This document shows positions 21,436 to 30,344 of a stretch of DNA of 37,251 nucleotides, in pieces. The notes beneath the pieces were generated by a model that worked only from the letters and a program-made list of their open reading frames with translations, made no database searches and was not told the DNA's origin. Each line of letters opens with the position of its first letter. The stretch's first letter is position 1. The translations under genes were made by a program, and so were the position numbers. This DNA is from an uncultured Candidatus Peregrinibacteria bacterium (lineage in GTDB: Bacteria > Patescibacteriota > Gracilibacteria > UBA1369 > LOWO2-01-FULL-3), in the NCBI GenBank assembly GCA_903847465.1, contig CAINDQ010000146.1, positions 1 to 37,251 on the forward strand, given 5' to 3'.

Positions 21436-22995
21436 TTGTTTAAAAAAATATTACCGTACAAAAAACTTTTACTAGAGAGCCTCTTTTTTATCGCAATTTT
21501 AGGCTTATTCCTGTTCATAAGTACAAAACTACTCCTCGGCCCTTACAACTTTTCCAGAGCAATAAACATCTATGACGAAGGTGTTCTTCTGACTGGCGCA
21601 AAAAGATTCGCCCAAGGGGAAATTCCATACAAAGATTTTTGGACTATATACACTCCGCTCAATTGTCTTTCATTAGGATGGATTTTTAAAATTTTTGGCC
21701 AAAGCGTCTACATCGAAAGATTATTCAACCTTATAATTTCACTAGCTGGATTATCCGCTATTTACGCCTTGCTCCGAACAAAAACCAAGTTCGTTTATGC
21801 CGGAATAGCTTGTTTGTTTTTTGCTTTCCTTGCCAGTCCAATAAAAATCACTCACCTTTTTATTTTCTCAGCTCTTATTGCAATTTTTTATCTCGTCGAA
21901 AATCGAAACAGCAAATTAACACCAATAATATGCGGCGCAATCTGCGGACTAGGATTTATAAACCGATTTGATTTTGGAGGATTGATGGGCGCCATCTCTG
22001 TAATTTCATTCCTCTTAATATACAAAAGTGATTACAAACAATTCTTTAAACAAATCCTTAGATTCTCTCTTGGATTTTTTGTAATTATTCTGCCTGTAAT
22101 TTTATGGCTTGTTAACGAAGGCGCCTTGAAAGACATGATTGAACAAACAATTCTTTATCCATTCCTCGGCAACTATTCCGCCATGAGAACATTGCCGTTC
22201 CCAGAAATAAGCGCAGGAGCAGGCCGTCTCAAAGACACTATCTATAATTTCTTCAACCTATTCTTTCCAGTATTGATAATTGCTTTTTCATTGCTGAAAT
22301 TATTTATTTCGAAGAAAAAAGAATCCATTCAAACAATCCTTATAATCCTCGTCGTTATTGGCACGATTCCTTATTTGTTCTCGCGAAGCGACGCCCCACA
22401 TTTTAATTTTATAAACATCTTGGCTCTGACTTTATTTTTTTATACAGTTTTTTCCATCAAGAATTTCAAATTCAAACATTTTGCGATTAGCTTATTAATT
22501 CCTCTATTTCTGATCAGTCGCCCACTACTTACTCAAATCCGAGAAACCCAAAATTTCAACAACCTACCATCAAAAGAGTATTCATTTTATTCAGAACCAT
22601 TGGCAAAAACAGCCCAAAACGACACCTTGGAAAAAGTTTACGAATACATAAAAACAAACACCAAGCCAAGCGATCCTATTTACATAGGCCTATATGATCA
22701 CACTAGAATATTCACCAACAATGCTTTGTTATATTTCCTTCTGCCAAACAAAATCGCCACGAAATACCACGAACTGCACCCAGGAATAACGAACACAACG
22801 GAGGTTCAAAAAACAATGATCCAGGAACTTCGCCAAGCAAAATATATTATTTTATGGGATAATTTTTTGTGCGAAAAGAATGAAAGCTGTAAATCGAGCG
22901 AAGCCAAATCGCTAGATGAATATATAAAGAACAATTATTTGGAAATCGCTCAATTCCCTGGATACAAAATATTAAAAAAATCAGCCAACCCTTAA
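21436..22995 (+). CDS. GT-C type membrane glycosyltransferase (ArnT/PMT-like)
   Basis: A 519-residue protein with about ten to eleven transmembrane helices. The first extracellular loop has YDEG (D47, E48) followed by GAKRFAQGEIPYKDFW, the acidic catalytic loop typical of GT-C enzymes that use polyprenyl-phosphate sugars as donors. The C-terminal 130 residues form a soluble domain (FYSEPLAKTAQND to the end) with a pair of Cys in CEKNESC. The start codon is TTG (21436); no ATG or Shine-Dalgarno sequence fits before the first helix, and the next in-frame Met comes too late. It overlaps the next gene as TAATG. Together with GtrA it would glycosylate a surface lipid or protein; the sugar is unknown. 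Confidence 0.82.
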   Translation: MFKKILPYKKLLLESLFFIAILGLFLFISTKLLLGPYNFSRAINIYDEGVLLTGAKRFAQGEIPYKDFWTIYTPLNCLSLGWIFKIFGQSVYIERLFNLIISLAGLSAIYALLRTKTKFVYAGIACLFFAFLASPIKITHLFIFSALIAIFYLVENRNSKLTPIICGAICGLGFINRFDFGGLMGAISVISFLLIYKSDYKQFFKQILRFSLGFFVIILPVILWLVNEGALKDMIEQTILYPFLGNYSAMRTLPFPEISAGAGRLKDTIYNFFNLFFPVLIIAFSLLKLFISKKKESIQTILIILVVIGTIPYLFSRSDAPHFNFINILALTLFFYTVFSIKNFKFKHFAISLLIPLFLISRPLLTQIRETQNFNNLPSKEYSFYSEPLAKTAQNDTLEKVYEYIKTNTKPSDPIYIGLYDHTRIFTNNALLYFLLPNKIATKYHELHPGITNTTEVQKTMIQELRQAKYIILWDNFLCEKNESCKSSEAKSLDEYIKNNYLEIAQFPGYKILKKSANP

Positions 22996-24179
22996 TGCTC
23001 AAGCGCGCCATCACCAAACTCAAATCTTCCGACAAATCCAAGCAATTTATAAAGTATTGTCTTGTTGGAGGAGTGAACACTTTTATAGATATCGGCGCCC
23101 TATATGTCTTTGTTGAATATTTGAAAATTGACGTAATCACGGCCTCTGTATTCTCTTTTATCATTGCTGTGGCAAATAGTTTCTTGATGAATAAATTGTG
23201 GACTTTCAGAAACAAATCCACCAATTATCGCAAACAATTTATAAAATTTTTCATCGTTTCGGTTATCGGGTTAGGCGTGAATACGATTTTCATGTTTACA
23301 TTGGTCAACCTCTTGAGTATCTGGTACATCCTTTCAAAAGTAATAACTTCTTTCGTAGTCCTGACTTGGAATTTCTTGGTGAACAAATTTTGGACCTTTC
23401 GACTTTTCCAACAAAACATAGAAATTCTCAAAAATTTCGAGAAAGATTTATCTATTATCGTTCCAGCTTATAACGAAGAAAAAAGAATAGGAAAAACAAT
23501 ATTGGCAATCTCCGACTATATAACAACCCGAAAAATTAAGGCCGAAATTATCGTGGTTGACGACGGAAGCAAAGATAAGACCGCACAAGTCGTAAACAAT
23601 CTTTCAAAGAAAATCACCAATCTTCGCCTAGTTTCGTATCAACCAAATAGAGGAAAAGGATTTGCTGTTAAAAAAGGAGTTGAAGAAAGTAGAAGTAAAT
23701 TAATCCTTTTTACAGATGCGGATGGCTCCACGCCCATCGAAGAATATGAAAATTTAAAAAATTCGTTAGACAAAACTTCCTCCGATATTGCGATAGGATC
23801 ACGCTATATGGCCGAAAGTAATGTAAAAATAAAACAGCCATTCTCAAGAATTATGATCGGCAGAGTCGGCAACTTCTTGATAAGAATTTTCTTGATAGAA
23901 AATATTCGAGACACTCAATGCGGATTTAAGTTGTTCAAACACACCGCCGCCAAAAACATTTTCCATTTCCAAAAAGTAAAACGCTTTGCCTTCGACATGG
24001 AAGCTTTAACCATCGCCAACCATCTAGGCTATAAAATTGTCGAAATCCCCGTAACATGGAGCGATTCAACCGATTCTAGGCTCCGTCCAGTCAGAGATTC
24101 GATCCGAACACTAAAAGATTTGATTTTCATCAAACTAAACCTCCTTTCAGGGCGTTATCGTCAAGAAAAAACAAAATAA
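22995..24179 (+). CDS. GtrA-GT2 fusion: polyprenyl-phosphate sugar synthase/translocase
   Basis: Residues 15-138 are a GtrA domain with four helices (FIKYCLVGGVNTFIDIG, FLMNKLWTF, WNFLVNKFWTF). Residues 150-394 are a family 2 glycosyltransferase like dolichol-phosphate mannosyl/glucosyl synthases: SIIVPAYNEE, VVDDGSKD (189-193), DADGS (241-245, metal-binding), GSRY, and the acceptor-side DTQCGFKLF and PVTWSDS. In most fusions the GT2 domain comes first; here the order is GtrA-GT2. The enzyme would make a polyprenyl-phosphate sugar and help present it outside, where the GT-C enzyme encoded just upstream (1-nt overlap) could use it. The coupling of the two is inference from gene order. Confidence 0.9.
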   Translation: MLKRAITKLKSSDKSKQFIKYCLVGGVNTFIDIGALYVFVEYLKIDVITASVFSFIIAVANSFLMNKLWTFRNKSTNYRKQFIKFFIVSVIGLGVNTIFMFTLVNLLSIWYILSKVITSFVVLTWNFLVNKFWTFRLFQQNIEILKNFEKDLSIIVPAYNEEKRIGKTILAISDYITTRKIKAEIIVVDDGSKDKTAQVVNNLSKKITNLRLVSYQPNRGKGFAVKKGVEESRSKLILFTDADGSTPIEEYENLKNSLDKTSSDIAIGSRYMAESNVKIKQPFSRIMIGRVGNFLIRIFLIENIRDTQCGFKLFKHTAAKNIFHFQKVKRFAFDMEALTIANHLGYKIVEIPVTWSDSTDSRLRPVRDSIRTLKDLIFIKLNLLSGRYRQEKTK

Positions 24180-24222
24180 AATCTCCGCCCAACTTCTCAA
24201 TCAAGCCTCTTTTTTTATCTTC

Positions 24223-24251
24223 TTGAAAAAAAGCAAGAAAACCTTTAAATT
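24223..24251 (+). promoter_or_regulatory. Possible promoter of pheST
   Basis: TTGAAA (24223-24228), 17-nt spacer, TAAATT (24246-24251). A second -10-like TATAAA lies at 24259-24264. Either would serve the pheS start at 24284 with a leader of 13-26 nt. Confidence 0.4.
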
Positions 24252-24283
24252 AAGCCAGTATAAACAGTGATTTTGTCGCACAA

Positions 24284-25327
24284 ATGGAACAAACCTTAAA
24301 AAATCTAGAAGCTCAAGCCCTGAAGGACCTCGAAAAAGTCACTAGTATGCCCGAACTCGAAACTTTGGAATTGCAATATTTAGGCAGAAAAGACGGCTCA
24401 GTTACAAACATAATGAAAAGCCTGAAAGACCTTCCGGCAAGCCAAAAACCCATCATCGGACCGCTCGCAAACAAAACCAAAACCATTATTGAATATGCTT
24501 TCGAAAACAAAAGAAAATCATTCGAAGAAGCCGATCTGACCAAACAGCTTTCCAAAGAATTTTTTGACACCACAATTCCTTCAAAGATCAGAGAAATTGG
24601 CCATATTCATCCCCTTTCTCAGGTTCAAGAAGAAGTCGAAAGAATCTTCTCCCAGATGGGTTTTTCGATCATGGACGGCCCTGAAGTCGAATCCGAATAT
24701 TACAATTTTGAAAGCTTAAACGTTCCAAAAGATCATCCAGCTCGCGATATGCAGGACACTTTTTTCATTCAAGAAAAAGATGATCCAAAACACGGCCGAA
24801 TGGTTCTCCGCACACAGACTTCTCCAGTTCAGGTCCGCACTATGGAAAAATATGGCGCGCCTCTTCGCGTGATTGTGCCAGGAAGAACGTTTCGTTACGA
24901 AGCAACTGATGCTAGTCACGACACCACTTTTTACCAAGTAGAAGGCTTATTAATAGACAAAGATATTTCTCTCGCTCATTTGAAAGGAATTATGAAAGAA
25001 TTTTTAAGTCGCCTATTCGGCAAAGACGTCGTTGTGAGATTTCGACCGGGATATTTTCCATTCGTAGAACCGGGATTGGAACTCGATTTCTCGTGCCTGC
25101 TATGCGACGGAAAAGGTTGTCGTGTTTGCAAACACTCTGGCTGGGTAGAATTTATGGGCGCAGGAATGGTTCATGAAAACGTTTTGAAAGCCGGAGGAGT
25201 TGATTCGAAAATTTATCAAGGTTGGGCCTTCGGTTTTGGGCTTACTCGTCTCGTTATGATGAAATACAAAATTGACGATATTCGTCTGTTACTTGGTGGA
25301 GATTTAAGATTTAATAAACAATTCTAA
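24284..25327 (+). CDS. pheS: Phenylalanine-tRNA ligase alpha subunit
   Basis: The catalytic subunit of the (alpha-beta)2 enzyme that charges tRNA-Phe. The 347-residue protein has the N-terminal coiled coil (about 1-90) and a class II core: HIHPLSQVQEEVERIFSQMGFSIMDGPEVE (motif 1 region), FRYEATDASHDTTFYQVEGLLID (motif 2), the Phe-binding FVEPGLELDF, and GFGLTRLVMMKYKIDDIR (motif 3). A zinc-knuckle-like set CLLCDGKGCRVCKHSGW is inserted near residues 266-282, a feature seen in some bacterial PheS. The pheT gene starts directly after its stop codon. Confidence 0.97.
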   Translation: MEQTLKNLEAQALKDLEKVTSMPELETLELQYLGRKDGSVTNIMKSLKDLPASQKPIIGPLANKTKTIIEYAFENKRKSFEEADLTKQLSKEFFDTTIPSKIREIGHIHPLSQVQEEVERIFSQMGFSIMDGPEVESEYYNFESLNVPKDHPARDMQDTFFIQEKDDPKHGRMVLRTQTSPVQVRTMEKYGAPLRVIVPGRTFRYEATDASHDTTFYQVEGLLIDKDISLAHLKGIMKEFLSRLFGKDVVVRFRPGYFPFVEPGLELDFSCLLCDGKGCRVCKHSGWVEFMGAGMVHENVLKAGGVDSKIYQGWAFGFGLTRLVMMKYKIDDIRLLLGGDLRFNKQF

Positions 25328-28072
25328 ATGTTAGTTTCCTTAAATTGGTTAAAAGATTTCGTTGATATAAATGTGAATTCTGAAAAGAGTTTCTTCAACA
25401 AGGTTGTCGTAGGGTTTGTTGAGAAAATGGATAAACATCCAAACGCAGACAGATTGAATGTTGCTGAAGTAAATATTGGCAATGAAACAGTACAAATAGT
25501 TTGCGGAGGAGTAAATTTAAAAGAAAAAGTTTATGTGGCGGTCGCCCTCCCAGGCTCAGTCCTTCCTGGAAATTTTGAAATTAAAAAATCTGTTATCCGT
25601 GGAATAGAATCAAATGGAATGATCTGTCATTTGTCAGAATTAGGTTTGGCCGAAGATGACGGAAAACACGAAATCAGCATCATTGCAAAAACTACTCCCG
25701 GCACTCCATTCGTAAAAACACTGAAAGTAAAAGGAATGAGTCCGGAAGAATTACAGGAGTTACTCACTATAAAAACCGCCGAGGTTGAAAAAATAGAAAG
25801 AGAAGACAAGCATCTTCAACACGTAGTAACTGGCAAACTCATTGATTTTGAAAAAATTCCAAACACAAAATTTCACCACAAAGGATCTATCGATATTGGT
25901 GGAAAAATAATTCAACTAGTCTTTGGATCTGTTCATGTTGCTGAAAAAGGCTGGATTTTGCCTATTGCTTTACCAGGCGCTAAATTGCCTGGCGGAGAAA
26001 TCAAGGAAGCCAAAATTCAAGGTGTCCTTTCTCAAGGTATGATTTGTGCTGATGACGAACTCGGTATTCAAAATAGCCCAAGTGGTCTTACTGTTTTCCC
26101 AGAAGGCACTCCTCTTGGCAAACCTATCTCGGAAATTTTAAAATTGGATGACACTATTATTGAATTCGACAATAAATCTTTGACACATCGCCCTGACCTT
26201 TGGGGCCATTATGGAATCGCCAGAGAAATCGCCGCATTAACAGATACAAAACTAAAACCATATGCTCCGAAAGTCGTCATTCCAAAAAACGGAGAATCGG
26301 CAAAAGTAGAAGTAAAAGATTTTGATTTATGCAAAAGATTTTGCTCTTTGGTTATAAACAATATCAAGGTTGAAGAATCCCCTCTTTGGATGAAGAAGCG
26401 CTTAAAAGCGACCGGACATGGTGCGCACAACAATATCGTTGACGTCACGAATTACGTAATGACCGAGCTTGGACAGCCAATGCACGCCTTCGACAAAGAA
26501 TATATAAAGAAAGGTATTGTGGTTCGCAGAGCCCAAAAAGGCGAAAAAATCACTTCCTTGGATGGCAAAGAAAGAATTTTGACCGAAGAAATGGGTGTTG
26601 TCGCTGATCACGAAAGAGCTGTTGCTGTTGCCGGAATAATTGGCGGAGAAAATAGTGAAATAAACGAAAAAACAACTTCGATTATTCTCGAAGCCGCAAC
26701 CTGGAACCCTTCGATTATCAGAAGAACTTCGACAAAATTAGGCATTCGCACAGAAGCCGTTCAAAGGTTTGAGAAATCCCTAGATCCAGCTTGGGGAGAA
26801 TTGGCAATTCTAAAAGCTGCTGAATTAATTCTAAAACTATGTCCGTCCGCAAAAATTGCCGGACCAATGACTGATATAAAAAAATCTACAGATAAGCCGG
26901 TGATTATCGCCTTCGACACAAATAAAGCCCAATCAAAAATTGGCACAGAGATAAGCCAACTCGAAATGAAAAAGATTTTGGAAAAACTCGAATTCAAGGC
27001 AACCGTAAAAAGCAAAGGTGTCCTCACTGTCGAAGTCCCAAGTTTTAGAGCAACTAAAGATGTTCATAACGAAAATGATCTCGTGGAAGAAATTGCCAGA
27101 ATGTATGGCTACGATAATATTCCAGTTCTCCTTCCAACTCTTCCCACAAAACTTCCGATCGAAAACCTTGAGCGTTTCAAAAAACATCGCACTCGTGAAT
27201 TATTCTCATACGCACTTGGTTTTGATGAAATATACAACTACTCATTTTATGGCTTAAAAGAGTTGAAAAATTGTGGCATGCTCGAAACCAACCACATTAA
27301 ATTATTAAATTATTTATCCGAAGAACAAACTCATCTTCGCATTTCCTTAATTCCAAATTTAATAAAAAATCTTCAACTCAACGCTAAATATTTAGACGCT
27401 GTAAAAATTTACGAGATCGGCCGAACATACCAAGAAATAGGTCAGTTCATGCCTCTTGAAGAAAAGAAAATTGGCGGAGCTATTCTTTCCAAAGGAAAAT
27501 CAGACCAACCATTTTACGAAGCAAAAGGAGCAGCTGAGTCCTTCTTCCAAAAATTCAATATCACAGTCGCTGTCGCAAAAGGCATCACGGATCTTCCTTA
27601 TGCTCATCCGATAAAATCCGTTTCCTATCTTGCGACAAACGGCGAAACTTTGGCAAAAGTTTTCATGCTCCACCCTGGAGTCGTAAAAAATCATGACTTA
27701 GAAAAATACTCCATCGCTATGTTTGAAATAAATTTCAGCGAAGCTTTGAAGTTTGAAAAAGTAGAGAAGTTTTGCAAAAAACTCCCTCGCTTCCCAAATA
27801 TAGAAATAGACATCTCTGTCTTAATCGAAAACACCGTTGAGGTAGAAACAATCAAAAAAGCCATCCTCGATTCAGACAAAACCCTCGTAAAATCAGCCGA
27901 ATTATTTGATATTTATGAAGGCTCTAATTTGGAAAAAAACAAAAAAGCGATCGCCTACAAAGTCACTCTCCAGTCTGACGAAAAAACTCTCACCGACGAA
28001 GAAATGGCTCAAGTTCAACAAAAAATCTTCTCAAATTTAGAAAAACTCGGGGGCACAATAAGAGGTAAATAA
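25328..28072 (+). CDS. pheT: Phenylalanine-tRNA ligase beta subunit with duplicated tRNA-binding domain
   Basis: The 914-residue protein is about 110 residues longer than usual (near 800). The canonical N-terminus MLVSLNWLKDFVDI is followed not by the usual helix but by a complete EMAP-type OB domain (about 25-125) with HPNADRL and VALPGSVLPGNFEIKK. Only then comes the normal continuation (SPEELQELL, residues 138-146) and a second OB domain (about 165-265) at the standard place, in which HPNADRL is replaced by IPNTKFH while LPGAKLPGGEIKEAKIQG is kept. The rest is standard: B3/4 editing region (NKSLTHRPDLWGHYGIARE near 282), B5 domain (about 525-600) and the C-terminal FDX-ACB anticodon domain (about 815-914). 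The gene starts right after the pheS stop. Confidence 0.96.
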   Translation: MLVSLNWLKDFVDINVNSEKSFFNKVVVGFVEKMDKHPNADRLNVAEVNIGNETVQIVCGGVNLKEKVYVAVALPGSVLPGNFEIKKSVIRGIESNGMICHLSELGLAEDDGKHEISIIAKTTPGTPFVKTLKVKGMSPEELQELLTIKTAEVEKIEREDKHLQHVVTGKLIDFEKIPNTKFHHKGSIDIGGKIIQLVFGSVHVAEKGWILPIALPGAKLPGGEIKEAKIQGVLSQGMICADDELGIQNSPSGLTVFPEGTPLGKPISEILKLDDTIIEFDNKSLTHRPDLWGHYGIAREIAALTDTKLKPYAPKVVIPKNGESAKVEVKDFDLCKRFCSLVINNIKVEESPLWMKKRLKATGHGAHNNIVDVTNYVMTELGQPMHAFDKEYIKKGIVVRRAQKGEKITSLDGKERILTEEMGVVADHERAVAVAGIIGGENSEINEKTTSIILEAATWNPSIIRRTSTKLGIRTEAVQRFEKSLDPAWGELAILKAAELILKLCPSAKIAGPMTDIKKSTDKPVIIAFDTNKAQSKIGTEISQLEMKKILEKLEFKATVKSKGVLTVEVPSFRATKDVHNENDLVEEIARMYGYDNIPVLLPTLPTKLPIENLERFKKHRTRELFSYALGFDEIYNYSFYGLKELKNCGMLETNHIKLLNYLSEEQTHLRISLIPNLIKNLQLNAKYLDAVKIYEIGRTYQEIGQFMPLEEKKIGGAILSKGKSDQPFYEAKGAAESFFQKFNITVAVAKGITDLPYAHPIKSVSYLATNGETLAKVFMLHPGVVKNHDLEKYSIAMFEINFSEALKFEKVEKFCKKLPRFPNIEIDISVLIENTVEVETIKKAILDSDKTLVKSAELFDIYEGSNLEKNKKAIAYKVTLQSDEKTLTDEEMAQVQQKIFSNLEKLGGTIRGK

Positions 28073-28076
28073 AAAA

Positions 28077-30254
28077 CTACTTTCCCTCATCGGCTCCTTC
28101 GCCACCAATTTTTGGCAATTCTATTTCTCCCAAAATGGCAATTCTGTTGCCAGGAGTTGGAGGCATCAACAACGGTGATCCACTATCCAGATCGTCAATC
28201 AATTTTAATTCAATCCCTAGAGTATCTTTTAACATCGCCTGAACAGATAAAATTTCACCTGCCTCTCGAGATGCTCTTGTCGACTGATAAGCCTCGGAGA
28301 CATCTTCTTCGTCAAAAGACGGGGTATGATATTCAATAACGGTATTTGCTAAGCGGCTTCTACACAAACCAATCGTCTCTCCCGCATCTTCGTCTGCTTT
28401 GCCCTCGACATAAGAATCCGGAATCAAACTTGCTATTACTAATTTCCTCACGTCTTGTGGGGAGAAAGGTAAATTATCCACATTTATTTCGGTAGCTAAA
28501 GCTATGCTTTTTAAATGCCTCTCTAATCTAAGAACTACCTGTTTATAATCCTTGGGAGCCAATTGTTTAAACGGATAAACGTCGCGGAGCTTGCATATTC
28601 TATCTGGTAATTCAACGTAACCGCTTGGCATCCTTACGGATCTTGGTTTCGCATAATGCCTCATTCTCTCCATAAGATCGCGAGGCTCAGTCAACAAGGC
28701 TTCACTAAACTCCTGACCTGTAACACCTAAGTCAACTTTTTTCCATGGGTTTGGCGAGACAGGATCGCCGGGAGTCCCCATTGGGGCAAGAGTATCATTG
28801 TAGGTACGGTCTGGTCGATCAAGCTGCACTTCGAGAGTCCCGTCCACCAAAATTCTACCACGATTTACCCTTGGTACAGCTTCTGGGAATTCTGTTCTCA
28901 AAAATTCTGTATCTGGAATAACCGGACAAGGAGAAACGCGATCAAATTCAAGATTTCTCGCCGCTCTACCAATATTCGCATACAAACGAGGTTGCTCAAC
29001 CGTTCCTCTTAATTTATCCAAAACCCAATTTTCGAATTTGTAATCCTGTTTTAAAATTTTTAGAGTTCTGTCCCATATTTCAAAAGCTATTCCTTTATAC
29101 ACCAAACTGTCAGGATTGTTGTCCCCTTGTATAGAAATTGCTACCCTTTTGCCAAGTTTCAATGCCGGAAGCAATTCAGCTAGTGTGGCCGCACAAGATC
29201 GCGCACTCATCTCTACGACCGAGTTCCTCAAAGCATCCCTTTTTTCCGAATAAGACCTAAGAATTTTGTCTTCTGGGGTTAAAGTTTCCTCTATCTCCGC
29301 CCCCGTCAAACCAGCCTTTTCGCCATCAGTTATCTTGCATTTCATTCTAACAATAAGCCCTTCTTTAATTCTTTTTAAACGAGCATCCCAAACGCTCTGC
29401 GGCTCAGCCAGTCTTTGTTCGGGAGTGGTCAACCCTTCGTCTTTTTGCTTCTTTTGGCCCACATGCTGAAGCAGTCCATTTGGCCCAACAATTTTTTCTT
29501 GATATTCAGGGCTATTCTCTACCGCTCTGAGCTCTCCGAGAAGTTCTTTCGCTTTAATTCCAAAAAGACCTTTGGCTCTTGCCGAATCCACAGACAAAAC
29601 AAATAATGGAATAACATCTAATATCATCAACTCGTTTATTTTTCTTATTCTCTTTAATTGAGCAGAACTTACTTGCCATTCACCATTCCCTGTTTTTTCG
29701 AATCGAGATTCTCTCTGTGTCGAAACACCAACCTCTTCCGAAGCTTTAGGAACTTTGGAAGCCCTAACCCCATGACTAATACCAACCAACCTAGACCTTC
29801 CCTCGGTCAATTCGCAAAGCTTCTCGGCGGCTTCTGTAAAAATTCCCACATCCACCGGTTCCTTATCAACACCTGTCGTCATATATCTTCTAAATAGATC
29901 CACTAACCTTATTCGCACACTGCGACGTGCGTCAAAAATTTCCTGAGTAATATTCGCCTCAAATCTTTCTATCGTAAGAGAGTATATTTCCGAACAGTCT
30001 CCCTCGAAAGCACCACAACTAATACACCCGTTTCTACATCCTTTTCCTATTTCCACCATGTCTATGTAAGTCGTATCAGGCACTAAACTTGCATTAACAG
30101 GCACCCCCGCCGAAGCCTCAGTCTGAGACTCAGCAACAACCTGAGCGCCTCCAGGCCTATTTGAGCCCTCTGCCGGAAACGCAGAATCACCACCAATTTC
30201 AGCTGGTTTTACAACGCCCTGATTCCCAATTTCTGGTCCTTGACCTGAGCCCAC
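28077..30254 (-). CDS. Divergent radical-SAM-like protein, 725 aa
   Basis: The start is a GTG at 30254, the first possible start after an in-frame stop only two codons upstream. Residues 1-60 are disordered and Gly/Glu/Pro-rich. Then CRNGCISC (C73, C77, C80) gives the CxxxCxxC radical SAM signature, with another Cys at 87; the sequence before it (YIDMVEIGKG) fits the first barrel strand. The remaining 600 residues match no family I know and include a long Lys/Arg-rich helical insertion (about 200-330) and ISIQGDNNPDS near 375. It may be an expanded radical SAM enzyme with large insertions. A strong promoter (TTGACG-N18-TATAAT) drives it; the PAS-GAF sensor gene is divergent. It is 4 nt from the convergent pheT stop. 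Confidence 0.7.
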   Translation of the reverse strand: MGSGQGPEIGNQGVVKPAEIGGDSAFPAEGSNRPGGAQVVAESQTEASAGVPVNASLVPDTTYIDMVEIGKGCRNGCISCGAFEGDCSEIYSLTIERFEANITQEIFDARRSVRIRLVDLFRRYMTTGVDKEPVDVGIFTEAAEKLCELTEGRSRLVGISHGVRASKVPKASEEVGVSTQRESRFEKTGNGEWQVSSAQLKRIRKINELMILDVIPLFVLSVDSARAKGLFGIKAKELLGELRAVENSPEYQEKIVGPNGLLQHVGQKKQKDEGLTTPEQRLAEPQSVWDARLKRIKEGLIVRMKCKITDGEKAGLTGAEIEETLTPEDKILRSYSEKRDALRNSVVEMSARSCAATLAELLPALKLGKRVAISIQGDNNPDSLVYKGIAFEIWDRTLKILKQDYKFENWVLDKLRGTVEQPRLYANIGRAARNLEFDRVSPCPVIPDTEFLRTEFPEAVPRVNRGRILVDGTLEVQLDRPDRTYNDTLAPMGTPGDPVSPNPWKKVDLGVTGQEFSEALLTEPRDLMERMRHYAKPRSVRMPSGYVELPDRICKLRDVYPFKQLAPKDYKQVVLRLERHLKSIALATEINVDNLPFSPQDVRKLVIASLIPDSYVEGKADEDAGETIGLCRSRLANTVIEYHTPSFDEEDVSEAYQSTRASREAGEILSVQAMLKDTLGIELKLIDDLDSGSPLLMPPTPGNRIAILGEIELPKIGGEGADEGK

Positions 30255-30289
30255 AGGCTAGATTTGTTAGTTGACTTATAAGGTAGGAG

Positions 30290-30319
30290 ATTATAGAACA
30301 CCCATTCCTTATCCGTCAA
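30290..30319 (-). promoter_or_regulatory. Promoter of the 725-aa radical-SAM-like gene
   Basis: Minus-strand TTGACG (30314-30319), 18-nt spacer, perfect TATAAT (30290-30295). The 90-nt divergent region 30255-30344 also must hold the promoter of the PAS-GAF gene, for which only a poorly spaced TTGACT/TATAGA pair (30271-30297) was seen. Confidence 0.7.
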
Positions 30320-30344
30320 GGCATTCTACAGCCAAAACCCCTCT

